DNA from: Opitutales bacterium | GTDB taxonomy: Bacteria; Verrucomicrobiota; Verrucomicrobiia; Opitutales; Seribacteraceae | Length of the DNA: 64,000 nt | Direction of reading: 5' to 3' | NCBI GenBank assembly: GCA_029254745.1 | Contig: JAQWWZ010000059.1 | Location: 62,001 to 126,000 of the forward strand | Shown: one piece after another, positions 18,413 through 29,304 of the stretch | Layout: each line of letters opens with the position of its first letter | Position numbering within the stretch: the first letter of the stretch is position 1 | The notes under the pieces: generated by a model | Databases searched by the model: none | What the model was told of the DNA's origin: nothing | The model's input: the letters and a program-made list of their open reading frames with translations, nothing else | Translations under genes and position numbers: made by a program

Positions 18413-20602
18413 ATGAACCAAAAGCATAATGTAACCGCCGAAAAACTCGGCATTCAACTTTCCTCAGGCACCCTTGCGGGCTTGGCCAGTGGAGCAGTCA
18501 CCGTCGCCATGGGAGAAACAACCGTTTTTGTTTCTGCCACTGCAGCGACTACCCTTCGTCCAGGTCAGGATTTCTTTCCCCTGACCGTTGACTATCGCGA
18601 AAAATTTACCGCTGCCGGTCGATTTCCTGGGGGCTACTTCAAGCGTGAAGGCAAACCATCTGAAAAAGAAATCTTAACCTCCCGCCTTTGCGACCGTCCA
18701 TTGCGTCCACTCTTTCCAAAGGGCTTTTTAAACGAGGTTCAAATTATAGGTTACTTGCTTTCGACCGACCAAATTAATGAGGCTGACGTCCTGATGGTCA
18801 ATGGAGCATCTGCTGCTCTTATGATTTCAGACATTCCATGGAACGGACCGATTGGTTGTGTTCGCTTGGGTGAAATCAATGGCAAATTTGTGGTCAATCC
18901 CAACAATGAGGAGATGTATGATTCCAGCCTGGACCTCATCTACGTAGGGAATGACAAAGAAATGATGATGATCGAAGGATCTGCTGACCAAATTCCAGAA
19001 GCCCGCTTTATTGAGGCCCTTGAATTCGCTCACGAATCAATTCAGGAAATCATCGCTGCCCAGCGTGAACTTGCTAAACTTTGCGGAAAAGCCAAAAAGG
19101 AATTTGACTTGGTCAAAGCACCCGATGAGGTACTTGCTCTATGCCGCGAAATTACCGGTAATCGTATGGAAGAAGCAATTTTCGCTGCATCCAAGCAAGA
19201 TCGTCAAGTCGCAGTGGATCAAGTAAAAGTGGATGCCACAAAAGCTTGTGAAGAAAAGTTTGGGGATGACTTTGACCCAGATCATGTGAGCATGGCCTTT
19301 GAAGTAATTCAAGAAGAAGTATATCGCGAAAATATTCTAGTCCGCGGCAAAAGAGCCGATGGGCGCGGACCTGCTGACCTTCGAGAAATATCCTGTGAAA
19401 CCGGTGTTCTTCCTAGAGTGCACGGTTCAGCCATCTTTTCCCGTGGTGAAACTCAGTCACTGGTCTTAAGTACATTGGGTACAAGCCGTGATGTTCAAGA
19501 CCTCGACGGCCTGACCGGAGGGCCAACTGCGAAATCCTTCATCCTTCACTATAATTTCCCCCCTTTCTCCGTTGGAGAAGCTGGTCGTTTTGGCTTTACT
19601 GGTCGTCGCGAAATTGGACATGGTGCATTGGCTGAAAGATCTGTTTTACCAATCCTTCCTCCAGAAGATGAGTTTCCATACGCAATAAGAATTGTTTCTG
19701 AAATTATGGCGTCCAATGGATCAACCTCTATGGCCAGTGTTTGTGGCGGGTCCCTTGCACTTATGGACGCTGGGGTACCGATCAGCCAGCACGTTGCTGG
19801 AATTTCAACCGGCCTAGTCACCGAAATGAACGAATCGGGTGAAATCGCTAAGCATGTTGTCTTGACCGATATCATTGGAGCAGAAGATCACTTTGGTGAC
19901 ATGGACTTCAAAGTATGCGGAACCCGTGACGGAGTTACAGGTTTCCAGCTAGATCTCAAAATTCAAGGTCTTCCTTTTGATATCGCCAAGGAAGCAATCA
20001 AGCAAGTGACTGAAGCTCGTTTCAAAATTCTCGATAAAATGGATGAAGCCTTGCCATCCCATCGTAAAGAATTACGCGACCATGCTCCCCGTATTGAAAC
20101 AGTTCAAATTGATCCTGAGAAGATAGGTGCTTTAATTGGACCTGGCGGAAAAAATATACGTAGAATTACAGAGGTTACCGGGGCAAACATCGATATTGAT
20201 GAAGACAACAGCGGTAAAATTCGCATCTATGCTACGGATACAGAAGCTATGAACCGTGCTCTCCAAGAAATTGACTTGGTCACCGGTGAAATCGAAGTTG
20301 GAAAAATTTACCGCGGTATTGTCCGTGGGGTAAAAGAATTCGGTGCTTTTGTGGAATGCTTACCAGGAAAAGAAGGGCTTTGCCACATCTCTGAACTTGC
20401 TGACTTCCGGGTAAACAAAACTGAAGATATTTGCAAACTTGGGGATGAAATCATCGTGAAGTGTATCGGTATTGATGATAAAGGACGGGTAAAACTCAGC
20501 CGTCGTGCTGCGATGGAAGAAGAGAAGTCTGAAAATGATGATTCTTCCGAGCAACCCAAAGAGGATACCAGCGAAAAAGCAACGGATTCTACCGAATCTT
20601 AA
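18413..20602 (+). CDS. pnp: Polyribonucleotide nucleotidyltransferase (PNPase)
   Basis: Two RNase PH domains, KH ([15 protein letters not shown]) and S1 ([14 protein letters not shown]) domains. Confidence 0.99.
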   Translation: MNQKHNVTAEKLGIQLSSGTLAGLASGAVTVAMGETTVFVSATAATTLRPGQDFFPLTVDYREKFTAAGRFPGGYFKREGKPSEKEILTSRLCDRPLRPLFPKGFLNEVQIIGYLLSTDQINEADVLMVNGASAALMISDIPWNGPIGCVRLGEINGKFVVNPNNEEMYDSSLDLIYVGNDKEMMMIEGSADQIPEARFIEALEFAHESIQEIIAAQRELAKLCGKAKKEFDLVKAPDEVLALCREITGNRMEEAIFAASKQDRQVAVDQVKVDATKACEEKFGDDFDPDHVSMAFEVIQEEVYRENILVRGKRADGRGPADLREISCETGVLPRVHGSAIFSRGETQSLVLSTLGTSRDVQDLDGLTGGPTAKSFILHYNFPPFSVGEAGRFGFTGRREIGHGALAERSVLPILPPEDEFPYAIRIVSEIMASNGSTSMASVCGGSLALMDAGVPISQHVAGISTGLVTEMNESGEIAKHVVLTDIIGAEDHFGDMDFKVCGTRDGVTGFQLDLKIQGLPFDIAKEAIKQVTEARFKILDKMDEALPSHRKELRDHAPRIETVQIDPEKIGALIGPGGKNIRRITEVTGANIDIDEDNSGKIRIYATDTEAMNRALQEIDLVTGEIEVGKIYRGIVRGVKEFGAFVECLPGKEGLCHISELADFRVNKTEDICKLGDEIIVKCIGIDDKGRVKLSRRAAMEEEKSENDDSSEQPKEDTSEKATDSTES

Positions 20603-20640
20603 GAACTCTTTGCTTTCCGTATAATCTTAATTATTTGAAA

Positions 20641-20674
20641 GGGAGGATTGCCTTAGGGCAATCCTCCCTTTTTT
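20641..20674 (+). terminator. Intrinsic terminator after pnp
   Basis: GGGAGGATTGCC-TTAG-GGCAATCCTCCC followed by TTTTTT; perfect 12-bp stem. Confidence 0.95.
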
Positions 20675-20683
20675 ATTGGGTCC

Positions 20684-21490
20684 ATGAGTTCAGATAAACC
20701 ACTAATCCTAGCAACCAACGATGATGGTATTCAGTCTGGTTTCTTACGAATACTCGTGAAGGAACTTATCAAGGTTGGTGAGGTCATTGTTTGTGCCCCA
20801 GATGGAGAAAGAAGCTGGATAGGCCATGCAATTTCTCGTGATCAAAAATTAGTGGCGAAGAAAGTAAAAGATTATCCTGTTGAAGCTTATGCACTCAATG
20901 GTACACCAGCTGATTGTGTAAACCTTGCTTATGGCAATCTTTTACCCCGTGCCCCAGATCTTGTAGTCAGCGGAATCAACTTAGGGTATAATATCACATT
21001 CCCCATGATTTTGTCCTCCGGTACAGTTGGTGCTGCGTTGGAAGGCAGCCTTTTGGGCATCCCTTCCATTGCCTCAAGCCTTGCATTATCAAGTGAAAAA
21101 TTTGAGGGTATTCGATCATCTATCGGCCAAAAACTAGATGCATCCACTCGAAAATCATTGACGAATGCGGCCAAGGCCACAGCAAACTATGCACAACTTG
21201 TTATTGAAATGCATCAACATGACGGCCTGACTGTCCATAATCTGAACTTTCCGGTAAAATATGACGGGGAAATTGAACCTCTGATTAGCTTCGCAGGAAA
21301 CCTAAAGCTTGGAAGTATTTTTGAAAAAGAAAAGGGGAAAAACTACCATCAATTATCGTATAAGACCAAATGGATAGAAGATGCAGATCCTGAAATTGGT
21401 TCCGATCTTTGGGCCCACAAGGAAGGCCTTCCTTCAGTTTCAAGACTCGATTTTTCGCAAATGGGTGGAAAATCATACCTGCAGCCGTAG
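20684..21490 (+). CDS. surE: 5'/3'-nucleotidase SurE
   Basis: LATNDDGIQSG; APDGERSWIGHAIS; NGTPADCVNLAY; SGINLGYNI. Confidence 0.97.
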   Translation: MSSDKPLILATNDDGIQSGFLRILVKELIKVGEVIVCAPDGERSWIGHAISRDQKLVAKKVKDYPVEAYALNGTPADCVNLAYGNLLPRAPDLVVSGINLGYNITFPMILSSGTVGAALEGSLLGIPSIASSLALSSEKFEGIRSSIGQKLDASTRKSLTNAAKATANYAQLVIEMHQHDGLTVHNLNFPVKYDGEIEPLISFAGNLKLGSIFEKEKGKNYHQLSYKTKWIEDADPEIGSDLWAHKEGLPSVSRLDFSQMGGKSYLQP

Positions 21491-21511
21491 TACCTGGCCA
21501 AAACCACTAGT

Positions 21512-21772
21512 ATGCTTCACAAGATTTTCCAATGGTGGTATCACCGAAACCGGTCATCTTATGGTCAATCCTATAAGAAGATCGATAATCGTTCTAAAGA
21601 CAGGGACCTTATCCATTATTTTCATGATTTTGGCGGGGATGGGCTAAATTCCTTCAACTCTAATTGGCTTCGCAGGAAAATATTAAGAAGTATTTATTGG
21701 ATCATTTTTATGATTTTAGCAGCTTGGTTTACTTATGAAAGCTACCTCGGTCTTTTAATTTATGATAGTTAG
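21512..21772 (+). CDS. Small hypothetical protein with C-terminal TM helix
   Basis: 86-aa ORF between surE and rpmI, co-directional. Confidence 0.5.
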   Translation: MLHKIFQWWYHRNRSSYGQSYKKIDNRSKDRDLIHYFHDFGGDGLNSFNSNWLRRKILRSIYWIIFMILAAWFTYESYLGLLIYDS

Positions 21773-21833
21773 AGTCATTTAACTTGATCGACGGCGTGGA
21801 AAAAGCTATGGTCATTGCTTTTCTCGTAACATC

Positions 21834-22022
21834 ATGAAGAAGACGCACAAAGGAATAGCTAAAAGATTTAAGTTAACTGGCACAGGCAAAGTGAAGTTTC
21901 GCAAGCCTGGTCAAAGGCACTTGCGTAGAAAACGCTCCGTCAAGCAAGTCCGTGCTGGTCGCCAAGATCAAGTTCTCGCTGTTGGAATGGCTCGTCGCGT
22001 CATTCGTGCTCTTTCTGTTTAA
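21834..22022 (+). CDS. rpmI: 50S ribosomal protein L35
   Basis: KKTHKGIAKRFKLTGTGKVKFRKPGQRHLRRKRS. Confidence 0.98.
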   Translation: MKKTHKGIAKRFKLTGTGKVKFRKPGQRHLRRKRSVKQVRAGRQDQVLAVGMARRVIRALSV

Positions 22023-22066
22023 AACTTTCGATCCAGATTATTTCACTAACTTAGGAGATTTTTGAT

Positions 22067-22426
22067 ATGCCACGCGCACGCAATGTACCCGCCACCCGCA
22101 AACGCCGTAAAAAGGTATTAAAGAAAGCTAAAGGATACTTTGGAAATAAGTCCCGCCTTTTTCGCTACGCTAAAGATGCTGTTGATCGGGCTGAGGCTTA
22201 TGCCTACTCTCACCGTCGTAAACGGAAAACTGAATTCCGCCAGCTTTGGATTGTTCGCATTAATGCTGCTTGCCGGGCTGAGGGTATCCGTTACGGAGAA
22301 TTCATGCACGGTTTGGCCAAGGCCGAGATCGAACTTAACCGCAAAGTTATCTCAGAACTCGCTATTCACGAACCCGACTCTTTCAAAGAATTGGTTGTGA
22401 AGGCGAAGGCTGCACTCGAGGCCTAA
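22067..22426 (+). CDS. rplT: 50S ribosomal protein L20
   Basis: RKRRKKVLKKAKGYFGNKSRLFRYAKDAVDRAEAYAYSHRRKRKTEFRQLWI. Confidence 0.99.
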   Translation: MPRARNVPATRKRRKKVLKKAKGYFGNKSRLFRYAKDAVDRAEAYAYSHRRKRKTEFRQLWIVRINAACRAEGIRYGEFMHGLAKAEIELNRKVISELAIHEPDSFKELVVKAKAALEA

Positions 22427-22447
22427 GGGCCTGTCTATCTTTTCGGC

Positions 22448-23497
22448 GTGGAGAACGATCTCCAAGCCATTGTCACCCAAACGGCGGCAATCCTAACTTC
22501 GGTTTCTTCCCGAGCCGATTGGGAGCAGGCAAAAGCCACTATTTTGGGTCCTAATGGTAACCTCACTCAGGTAGCTAAAAGTATTGGGAAGTTAGCCAAA
22601 GAAGATCGCCCTGCTTTTGGTCAAGCACTCAATCGTGCAAAAAAAAGTGTTGAGAGCTTATTTCAGGCTTCACTCGAATCTATTGAGGTACAAGCAGACT
22701 TGGCTTCTTTGGGAGAAAAAGCGGACCCGTCCCTCCCCCCAGTCCCAAGTCATCTTGGTGGCACCCACCCGCTCACCAATGTCCGCCGCAAGGTTGTTTC
22801 GATTTTCCGCAAGATTGGATTCACTGTAGCCGAGGCAACCGAAGTCGAAACCGAGTGGTTTTGCTTCGACGCTTTAAATACTCCAGAAGATCACCCGGCA
22901 CGAGACGAGCAGGATACCCTATTTTTCCCAAAGAATTCAAAATGGGCAAATATTGCCCAAAAAGCGAAAGAAGCACACGTCCTTCGGACACATACTTCCT
23001 CAGTCCAAATTCGTACACTTTTTAAAGAAAAGCCTCCTCTCCGGGTTATTGCCCCCGGAAGATGCTTTAGAAGGGATACTGTGGATGCCACTCATTCTGC
23101 AAACTTTCATCAGACTGAAGGTCTTTATGTTGACAAAAATGTCACTGTTAAAGATCTAAAAGCAGTCTTAGATTACTTTCTAAAAGAGTTATTTGGTGAC
23201 AAGCTTGAAACCCGATTACGGCCCAGTTTTTTTCCTTTTACCGAGCCAAGCTTTGAAGTTGACCTCAAGGCTCCGAACTTGGGTAAACTCAGTAATAAAT
23301 GGATTGAAATTATGGGTTGCGGAATGGTCGATCCCGAAGTACTAAAACTTGTGAACCTTGACCCAGAAGAATGGACTGGATTCGCATTTGGTTTAGGGAT
23401 TGAACGGGTGGCTATGATTCTCCATGGCATTGATGATATCCGGCATTTCTACCAAAACGATCAGCGGTTCCTCAGCCAATTTTCAAACGCTACATGA
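22448..23497 (+). CDS. pheS: Phenylalanyl-tRNA synthetase alpha subunit (GTG start)
   Basis: Class II aaRS motifs HTSSVQIRTL, GRCFRRDTVDATHSANFHQTEGL, FAFGLGIERVAMI. Confidence 0.98.
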   Translation: MENDLQAIVTQTAAILTSVSSRADWEQAKATILGPNGNLTQVAKSIGKLAKEDRPAFGQALNRAKKSVESLFQASLESIEVQADLASLGEKADPSLPPVPSHLGGTHPLTNVRRKVVSIFRKIGFTVAEATEVETEWFCFDALNTPEDHPARDEQDTLFFPKNSKWANIAQKAKEAHVLRTHTSSVQIRTLFKEKPPLRVIAPGRCFRRDTVDATHSANFHQTEGLYVDKNVTVKDLKAVLDYFLKELFGDKLETRLRPSFFPFTEPSFEVDLKAPNLGKLSNKWIEIMGCGMVDPEVLKLVNLDPEEWTGFAFGLGIERVAMILHGIDDIRHFYQNDQRFLSQFSNAT

Positions 23498-25923
23498 AAA
23501 TAAGCCTAGATTGGTTGCGCGACTATATTGAACTACCGGATAATCCGGATGAATTAATTGATGTATTACCTATGCTTGGTATTGAGGTGGAAGAAAGTGA
23601 GGAGCAATCGTCCCGCAACCTTGATCATGTAGTCGTAGGTGAAATTTTAAGTAAGGAGCCCCACCCTGAAGCCGACCGCCTGAGTGTTTGCTCTGTTGAA
23701 GTCGGCAAGGAAGAACCAGTCAATATTGTGTGTGGTGCCACCAATTTTAAACCTGGTGATCGTGTACCGGTAGCATTACCAGGTGCGAAACTACCGGGTG
23801 GTTTTAAAATTAAGAAATCAAAACTCCGCGGCGTCCCGTCCGAGGGAATGATGTGCAGTGCCAAAGAATTAGAAATTGGGACCGATGACCAAGGACTCTG
23901 CATCCTTCCCGATAATCCTAAGGTTGGAACTCCAATTGAACAGTTTTATTCTGAGGATAAAGTCTTGGAACTAGAAATTACTGCCAATCGAGGAGATTGC
24001 CTCTCCTACCTCGGGGTGGCCAGGGAGATATCGGCATACTACCAGAAAGAGTTTAGCACCCCGAAGATCTCCGATCTTGGTGAGCAACATCAAGAGTGCC
24101 CGGATGGATATTTCCTGAAATCTGTAAGTATTGAGGGTCAAGACTGTTCTCGCTATGGAGTTTGGTCTATCCAGGGAGTAACCATCGCCCCAAGTCCGGA
24201 TTGGCTTAAATCAAGACTGGAATCAGTGGGACTGCGCCCAATCAATAATGTGGTCGATATCACAAACTTTGTTCTTCTCGAGACCGGTCAACCGCTTCAT
24301 GCTTTTGATGCTGCTAAAATAAAGGGAGAAACTATCCAGATTCGTCAAGCGAAGGAAAATGAGTCCATCACGACACTCGACGATGTGAAAAGAAAATTAG
24401 ATCCAAGTATGATGGTAATCGCAGATGCTGACAAACCCCTTGTCATTGCAGGAATCATGGGAAGTGTGGATGCGGAAGTAGATACATCCACCACCAATCT
24501 TGTACTTGAATCTGCATGGTTCAGACCAGGAAGTATTCGGCATACCGCTCGCAAACTTGGGCTTCACACCGACAGTTCCCAGAGATTTTCCAGGGATGTA
24601 GATCCTCAAGGGCTAGAATATGCTGCCCAACGGGCCATTGACTTAATCCTAGAAATCGCCGGAGGACAGTGCTTACCAAAATATGTTTGTATAGGCAATG
24701 CTCCCAGAGAAGAGCGTAAGATTGAAATCACTCAAGCTTATGCAGAAAAAATTTGTGGCTTTGATATCCAACCAGATCAATTAAGTAGTGCCTGGAAACG
24801 GTTAGGGTTCTCTGTTACCGGGAATAATCCGTGGCAAGTCATAATACCTTCTTTTCGCTCGGAAGTGGAACGTCCAATTGATCTGGTGGAAGAGTTTCTC
24901 CGTATTCATGGAACGAAAGAACTGCAAAACAATCCAGTGGTGTGCCCATCCACCTCCCGCGAGAATGACGGAACCTATGAAGTATGCCAAAAAGCGACAG
25001 ATAACTTGGTTGGTCAAGGATTTCAAGAAGCCTGCAATTACAGTCTTCGATCAGCTGAAGAATTAAATTCATGGCACCCATCTTTCGAAGCAATCAACCT
25101 AGCACTTCTTAATCCACTGACATCGGATCATACCCATGTCAGGGCTTCCTTACTTCCTGGCTTAGTTGACAACCTCGCCCACAACCAAAAAAATCTAAAC
25201 GATTTAACCCGTATTTTTGAAACTGGTCGTATTTTCCGTTCAGGTCCCCGGGGTAATGTTGAGTGGGTAAGTATTGCATTTGCCTCTTTTGCCGAGCCAA
25301 ATTCTCGCCAATGGAAAAACCACTCGAAACTTGATTTCTTCGGAATCAAAAATCAATTTCTATCGGTATTGCATGCCATGGGCCTTGCTCTGCCGAAGGG
25401 GAATTGGGAAAACCTTACCGGACTTGCACCTTGGCAAAACGATTATTCGGCCAAAATAGGAGACTGCCACCGTAACAAACTGGAAGCATCTGTCGGTATT
25501 TTAGACCTACAGTTGACCAAGAAAAAAGAAGCGAAGGGACCGATTTTTGCAGCTGAGATTTTAATCGACCCCATCCTCTTATCCAAAAGAAAGAAAGCAG
25601 TTTCCTTCACTCGTTTTTCTTCTTTCCCGCCAGCTATAAAAGATCTCGCATTGGTGGTTAAAAGAGATACGCCAGCCGAGTCTGTACGGTCAGACTTGGA
25701 AAAGATCGCTATTTCGGTTGGGGGTAATCAATTTGAGGTAGACCCCGTGACGATTTTTGACCTTTTCCAAGGTCAAGGAATGGATGAAGGCACAAAAAGT
25801 GTTGCCTGCTCGATGCGCTTTCGGGCACCAGATCGAACGCTGAGTGAAAAAGAAGTGAACCAAGCCTTTGATACCATCCTTAAAAAAATTGACCAAGATA
25901 CACCCTACGAATTAAGGAAGTAA
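23494..25923 (+). CDS. pheT: Phenylalanyl-tRNA synthetase beta subunit
   Basis: MKISLDWLRDYIELP; tRNA-binding domain HPEADRLSVCSVEVG; C-terminal anticodon-binding domain. Confidence 0.98.
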   Translation: MKISLDWLRDYIELPDNPDELIDVLPMLGIEVEESEEQSSRNLDHVVVGEILSKEPHPEADRLSVCSVEVGKEEPVNIVCGATNFKPGDRVPVALPGAKLPGGFKIKKSKLRGVPSEGMMCSAKELEIGTDDQGLCILPDNPKVGTPIEQFYSEDKVLELEITANRGDCLSYLGVAREISAYYQKEFSTPKISDLGEQHQECPDGYFLKSVSIEGQDCSRYGVWSIQGVTIAPSPDWLKSRLESVGLRPINNVVDITNFVLLETGQPLHAFDAAKIKGETIQIRQAKENESITTLDDVKRKLDPSMMVIADADKPLVIAGIMGSVDAEVDTSTTNLVLESAWFRPGSIRHTARKLGLHTDSSQRFSRDVDPQGLEYAAQRAIDLILEIAGGQCLPKYVCIGNAPREERKIEITQAYAEKICGFDIQPDQLSSAWKRLGFSVTGNNPWQVIIPSFRSEVERPIDLVEEFLRIHGTKELQNNPVVCPSTSRENDGTYEVCQKATDNLVGQGFQEACNYSLRSAEELNSWHPSFEAINLALLNPLTSDHTHVRASLLPGLVDNLAHNQKNLNDLTRIFETGRIFRSGPRGNVEWVSIAFASFAEPNSRQWKNHSKLDFFGIKNQFLSVLHAMGLALPKGNWENLTGLAPWQNDYSAKIGDCHRNKLEASVGILDLQLTKKKEAKGPIFAAEILIDPILLSKRKKAVSFTRFSSFPPAIKDLALVVKRDTPAESVRSDLEKIAISVGGNQFEVDPVTIFDLFQGQGMDEGTKSVACSMRFRAPDRTLSEKEVNQAFDTILKKIDQDTPYELRK

Positions 25924-25924
25924 G

Positions 25925-26218
25925 ATGAGTGAAGAAAAATGTGTTGATATTGATTATGTTTCCAACCTGGCAAGAATAGAACTCTCCTCACAGGAAAGAA
26001 ATAAATTTCAATCTCAATTAGGGGAAGTGTTAAAATATTTTGAAAAACTACAAAAAGTAGATGTCGAAGGGGTAGAACCTACAGCCCATGCCTTTCCTCG
26101 TTTCAATGTTTGGGACCAAGATGAGGTTCAACCCGGACTAAGTGCCGAACAAGCACTACAAAATGCGCCCAAGCAACGCAGTCAGCAAGTTGTTGTCCCC
26201 AAAGTGGTCGAAGAATAA
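25925..26218 (+). CDS. gatC: Asp-tRNA(Asn)/Glu-tRNA(Gln) amidotransferase subunit C
   Basis: VSNLARIELSSQERNKFQSQLGEVLKYFEKLQKVDVEGVEPTAHAF. Confidence 0.95.
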   Translation: MSEEKCVDIDYVSNLARIELSSQERNKFQSQLGEVLKYFEKLQKVDVEGVEPTAHAFPRFNVWDQDEVQPGLSAEQALQNAPKQRSQQVVVPKVVEE

Positions 26219-26228
26219 GCAAGGTACC

Positions 26229-27698
26229 ATGGAATCCTCACTACTTACCTCTGCCACAGCTGCAGAACTGATTAATTTACTTAAAGGTGGTTCCGTATCC
26301 TCCGTTGAAATCACCCAAGCTTTTATCCAGCGGATTCAAGCGGTTGACCAAAAAGTCCATGCTTTTTTACATCTCGACGAGGAAGATATGATCAACCAAG
26401 CAAAAAGCTCAGATCAGAGGAGAGCCCAAGGTAAATCCTTTGGGCAATTGGATGGAATCCCCGTAGGATTGAAAGATGTTATTAGTGCTGAGGGTCAACC
26501 TCTCACCGCTGCCAGTAAAATTTTAGAAAACTATATTTCCCCTTACGATGCCACGGTAACACGGAAGCTTAAGGAAGCTGGAGCGGTAATTGGGGGCAGA
26601 CTCAACCTCGATGAGTTTGCCATGGGGTCATCCACTGAAAACTCTGCCTACGGACCAACCCGAAATCCTTGGAATTTAGATTGTGTTCCTGGTGGAAGCA
26701 GTGGAGGCAGTTCAGCTGCAGTGGCAGCCCGTGAAATCCCCCTCAGCCTTGGATCTGATACCGGCGGGTCCATTAGGCAACCGGCGTCTCTTTGTGGTGT
26801 GGTTGGCATGAAACCTACCTACGGAATGGTATCACGGTATGGATTGGCAGCCTTTGCCTCATCCCTTGACCAAATTGGTCCTTTTGCCCAAACGGTCGAA
26901 GATGCAGCACTTTTACTGGAAATAATTTCAGGTCATGACCCTTTAGATTCAACAAGTTACCCTTCTAATGTACCCTCGTATTCCAATGAGTTAAAGGTTC
27001 CGCTTGAACCCTGCAAACTTGGACTCCCCCAAGAATTTTTCGGAGAAGGTATGGATGAGGAGGTTCGCAAATCCATTGATTTGGTTATTGAATTTTACAA
27101 ATCAAAAGGTTTTGAGATGATCGAACTTTCTTTGCCCACTACAGATTTATCAATTCCAGTTTACTATGTGATCGCAACCGCCGAAGCATCATCCAACCTC
27201 GCAAGATACGATGGAATCCGGTACACATCCAGAAGCGAAAGAGCTACCAACGCTATCGATGTCTATGCTAAAAGCCGTGGTGAAGGATTCGGGGAGGAAG
27301 TGAAGAGAAGGTGTATCCTTGGTGCCTACGCTCTCAGCAGTGGCTACTACGATGCCTATTACCTCCGTGCCCAAAAGACTCGTACGCTTATTCGCAAGGA
27401 TTTTGATCAAGCATTTAAGCAGGTTGATGCCATCCTTACACCAACCTCCCCAACCCCTGCCTTTAAATTCGGAGATAAGAGCGAAGATCCAATTTCCATG
27501 TACCTAAGTGATATTTACACCATCTCTACAAACTTGGCAGGATTACCGGGTATATCTGTACCGTGTGGATTTTCACAATCTGGTCTGCCTATTGGTATGC
27601 AACTCATCGGTCAGGCGTTAAACGAAAGTAAATTATTATCGATTGCCCATGTCTACGACCAAGAACATAAATATGGGCGGAAAGCTCCAAGCCTCTGA
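26229..27698 (+). CDS. gatA: Asp/Glu-tRNA amidotransferase subunit A
   Basis: Amidase signature GGSSGGSSAAVAAREIPLSLGSDTGGSIRQPASLCGVVGMKPTYG. Start set at MESSLL. Confidence 0.98.
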   Translation: MESSLLTSATAAELINLLKGGSVSSVEITQAFIQRIQAVDQKVHAFLHLDEEDMINQAKSSDQRRAQGKSFGQLDGIPVGLKDVISAEGQPLTAASKILENYISPYDATVTRKLKEAGAVIGGRLNLDEFAMGSSTENSAYGPTRNPWNLDCVPGGSSGGSSAAVAAREIPLSLGSDTGGSIRQPASLCGVVGMKPTYGMVSRYGLAAFASSLDQIGPFAQTVEDAALLLEIISGHDPLDSTSYPSNVPSYSNELKVPLEPCKLGLPQEFFGEGMDEEVRKSIDLVIEFYKSKGFEMIELSLPTTDLSIPVYYVIATAEASSNLARYDGIRYTSRSERATNAIDVYAKSRGEGFGEEVKRRCILGAYALSSGYYDAYYLRAQKTRTLIRKDFDQAFKQVDAILTPTSPTPAFKFGDKSEDPISMYLSDIYTISTNLAGLPGISVPCGFSQSGLPIGMQLIGQALNESKLLSIAHVYDQEHKYGRKAPSL

Positions 27699-27719
27699 CC
27701 TAGACAGGATATTCAAAAG

Positions 27720-29192
27720 ATGAAATACGAAGCGGTCATTGGTTTAGAAGTGCATGTCCAACTGGACACCAAGTCCAAGATGTTCACCCGGGTTGGCACT
27801 GGCTTTGGGAAGCCTCCCAATACCCTTACCAATCCTGTGGTCCTTGGTCTTCCTGGTGCCCTTCCTGTTATGAACTTGGAAGCGATTGAAAAATCGGTCA
27901 AGGTGGGTTTATTACTCGGGTGCAAAATTGCACCCATCTGTAAGTGGGACCGCAAAAATTACTTCTACCCGGACATGCCCAAGAACTATCAAATCTCGCA
28001 ATTTGATCAACCGATCTGCGAAGGAGGAGAAGTTGAAATTGAAATGCCCGGCGAATCTCCTGCGGTCATGGGATCTCACCGAAAAGTAGAACTTACAAGA
28101 ATCCACCTGGAAGAGGATGTTGGGAAACTAACCCACTACGAGACAGACAGTTTGGTGGATTATAACCGAGCAGGCTGTCCTTTGCTTGAGATTGTCAGCG
28201 AACCCGACTTATTTTCACCTGACGAAGTTTTTGCCTATTTGACCTCCCTCAGGAATTCTCTTGTATCCGCAGGTATTTCAGACTGTGACATGGAAAAGGG
28301 ACAGCTCCGATGTGATGCTAATATAAGTGTCCGTCCCGTAGGAACCAAAGCCTTGGGTACAAAAGTTGAAATCAAAAACCTTAACACAATTTCCGGAGTT
28401 CGCAACGGGGTGGAATATGAAATCAAGCGACAGACCCAGGCCATGTTAGAGGGTGAAAAAATTGTACAGGAAACCCGAAGGTGGAACCCCGATCAAAGAT
28501 ATACCACTCCTATGCGGACCAAAGAAATGGCCCATGATTATCGCTATTTCCCTGACCCAGATTTGATGCCTGTCAAAATTGAACAACAATGGATTGACCG
28601 GATCCAAAAAGAACTACCGGAAAAACCATTTGATAAACAAAGAAGGTATCAATCCGAGATGAGTCTGCCCTACTCTTCCACATCTGCTCTTTGTGGAGAC
28701 CGTCCATTGTGTGAATATTTTGAGCAAGCTGCTGCTCATACAAATGTACCTGCCAAAGTGGCAAACTGGGTGGTCAATGATCTACTCCGTGAACTGGCAC
28801 AAAATAACGACCAGACTGATTCCAAAGCAGAAACAGTTACTCTAGATAATTGTAAAATTTCCCCTCAAGCCCTTGCTGAACTCATATCTTTGATTGAGGA
28901 AGGTACCATTTCAAATAATGTCGCCAAAGAACTTTTCCCTGAAATGTTTTCTTCCGGAAAGTCAGCCAAAGAATTGGTTAAGATCAAAGGCTTGGAAATG
29001 AAATCTGATGGGGATGAAATAGAAGGTCTCTGTGCCGGGGCGATCTCAAAGGATCCTGATGCTGCTGATAAATTCCGCGGCGGGAAGGAAGGAGCAATCA
29101 ACGCGCTGAAAGGCGCGGTCATGAAAGCAACCCGCGGACAGGCCAACCCAAAGCTTGTAGACGAAACTCTTCGACGCCTACTTTCATCCTAA
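27720..29192 (+). CDS. gatB: Asp/Glu-tRNA amidotransferase subunit B
   Basis: YEAVIGLEVHVQLDTKSKMF; KNYFYPDMPKNYQISQFDQPI. Confidence 0.98.
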   Translation: MKYEAVIGLEVHVQLDTKSKMFTRVGTGFGKPPNTLTNPVVLGLPGALPVMNLEAIEKSVKVGLLLGCKIAPICKWDRKNYFYPDMPKNYQISQFDQPICEGGEVEIEMPGESPAVMGSHRKVELTRIHLEEDVGKLTHYETDSLVDYNRAGCPLLEIVSEPDLFSPDEVFAYLTSLRNSLVSAGISDCDMEKGQLRCDANISVRPVGTKALGTKVEIKNLNTISGVRNGVEYEIKRQTQAMLEGEKIVQETRRWNPDQRYTTPMRTKEMAHDYRYFPDPDLMPVKIEQQWIDRIQKELPEKPFDKQRRYQSEMSLPYSSTSALCGDRPLCEYFEQAAAHTNVPAKVANWVVNDLLRELAQNNDQTDSKAETVTLDNCKISPQALAELISLIEEGTISNNVAKELFPEMFSSGKSAKELVKIKGLEMKSDGDEIEGLCAGAISKDPDAADKFRGGKEGAINALKGAVMKATRGQANPKLVDETLRRLLSS

Positions 29193-29237
29193 TATCGTCC
29201 TATAAAAACTACCTATGATTTTTTCTGTAAAACCCTA

Positions 29238-29254
29238 TTGAGATTCAGTCTCAA
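29238..29254. promoter_or_regulatory. Candidate Fur-type operator upstream of the TonB operon
   Basis: Near-perfect inverted repeat TTGAGATT-C-AGTCTCAA about 50 bp upstream of the DUF3450 gene. Confidence 0.5.
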
Positions 29255-29304
29255 ATAACCTTTCCTTTATTCCAAAACCCTGTAAGATCCGTTTTATATC
29301 TTTT

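Noticed and set aside
19549-19875. Antisense ORF in pnp
   Set aside because: Shadow ORF opposite highly conserved PNPase coding sequence.
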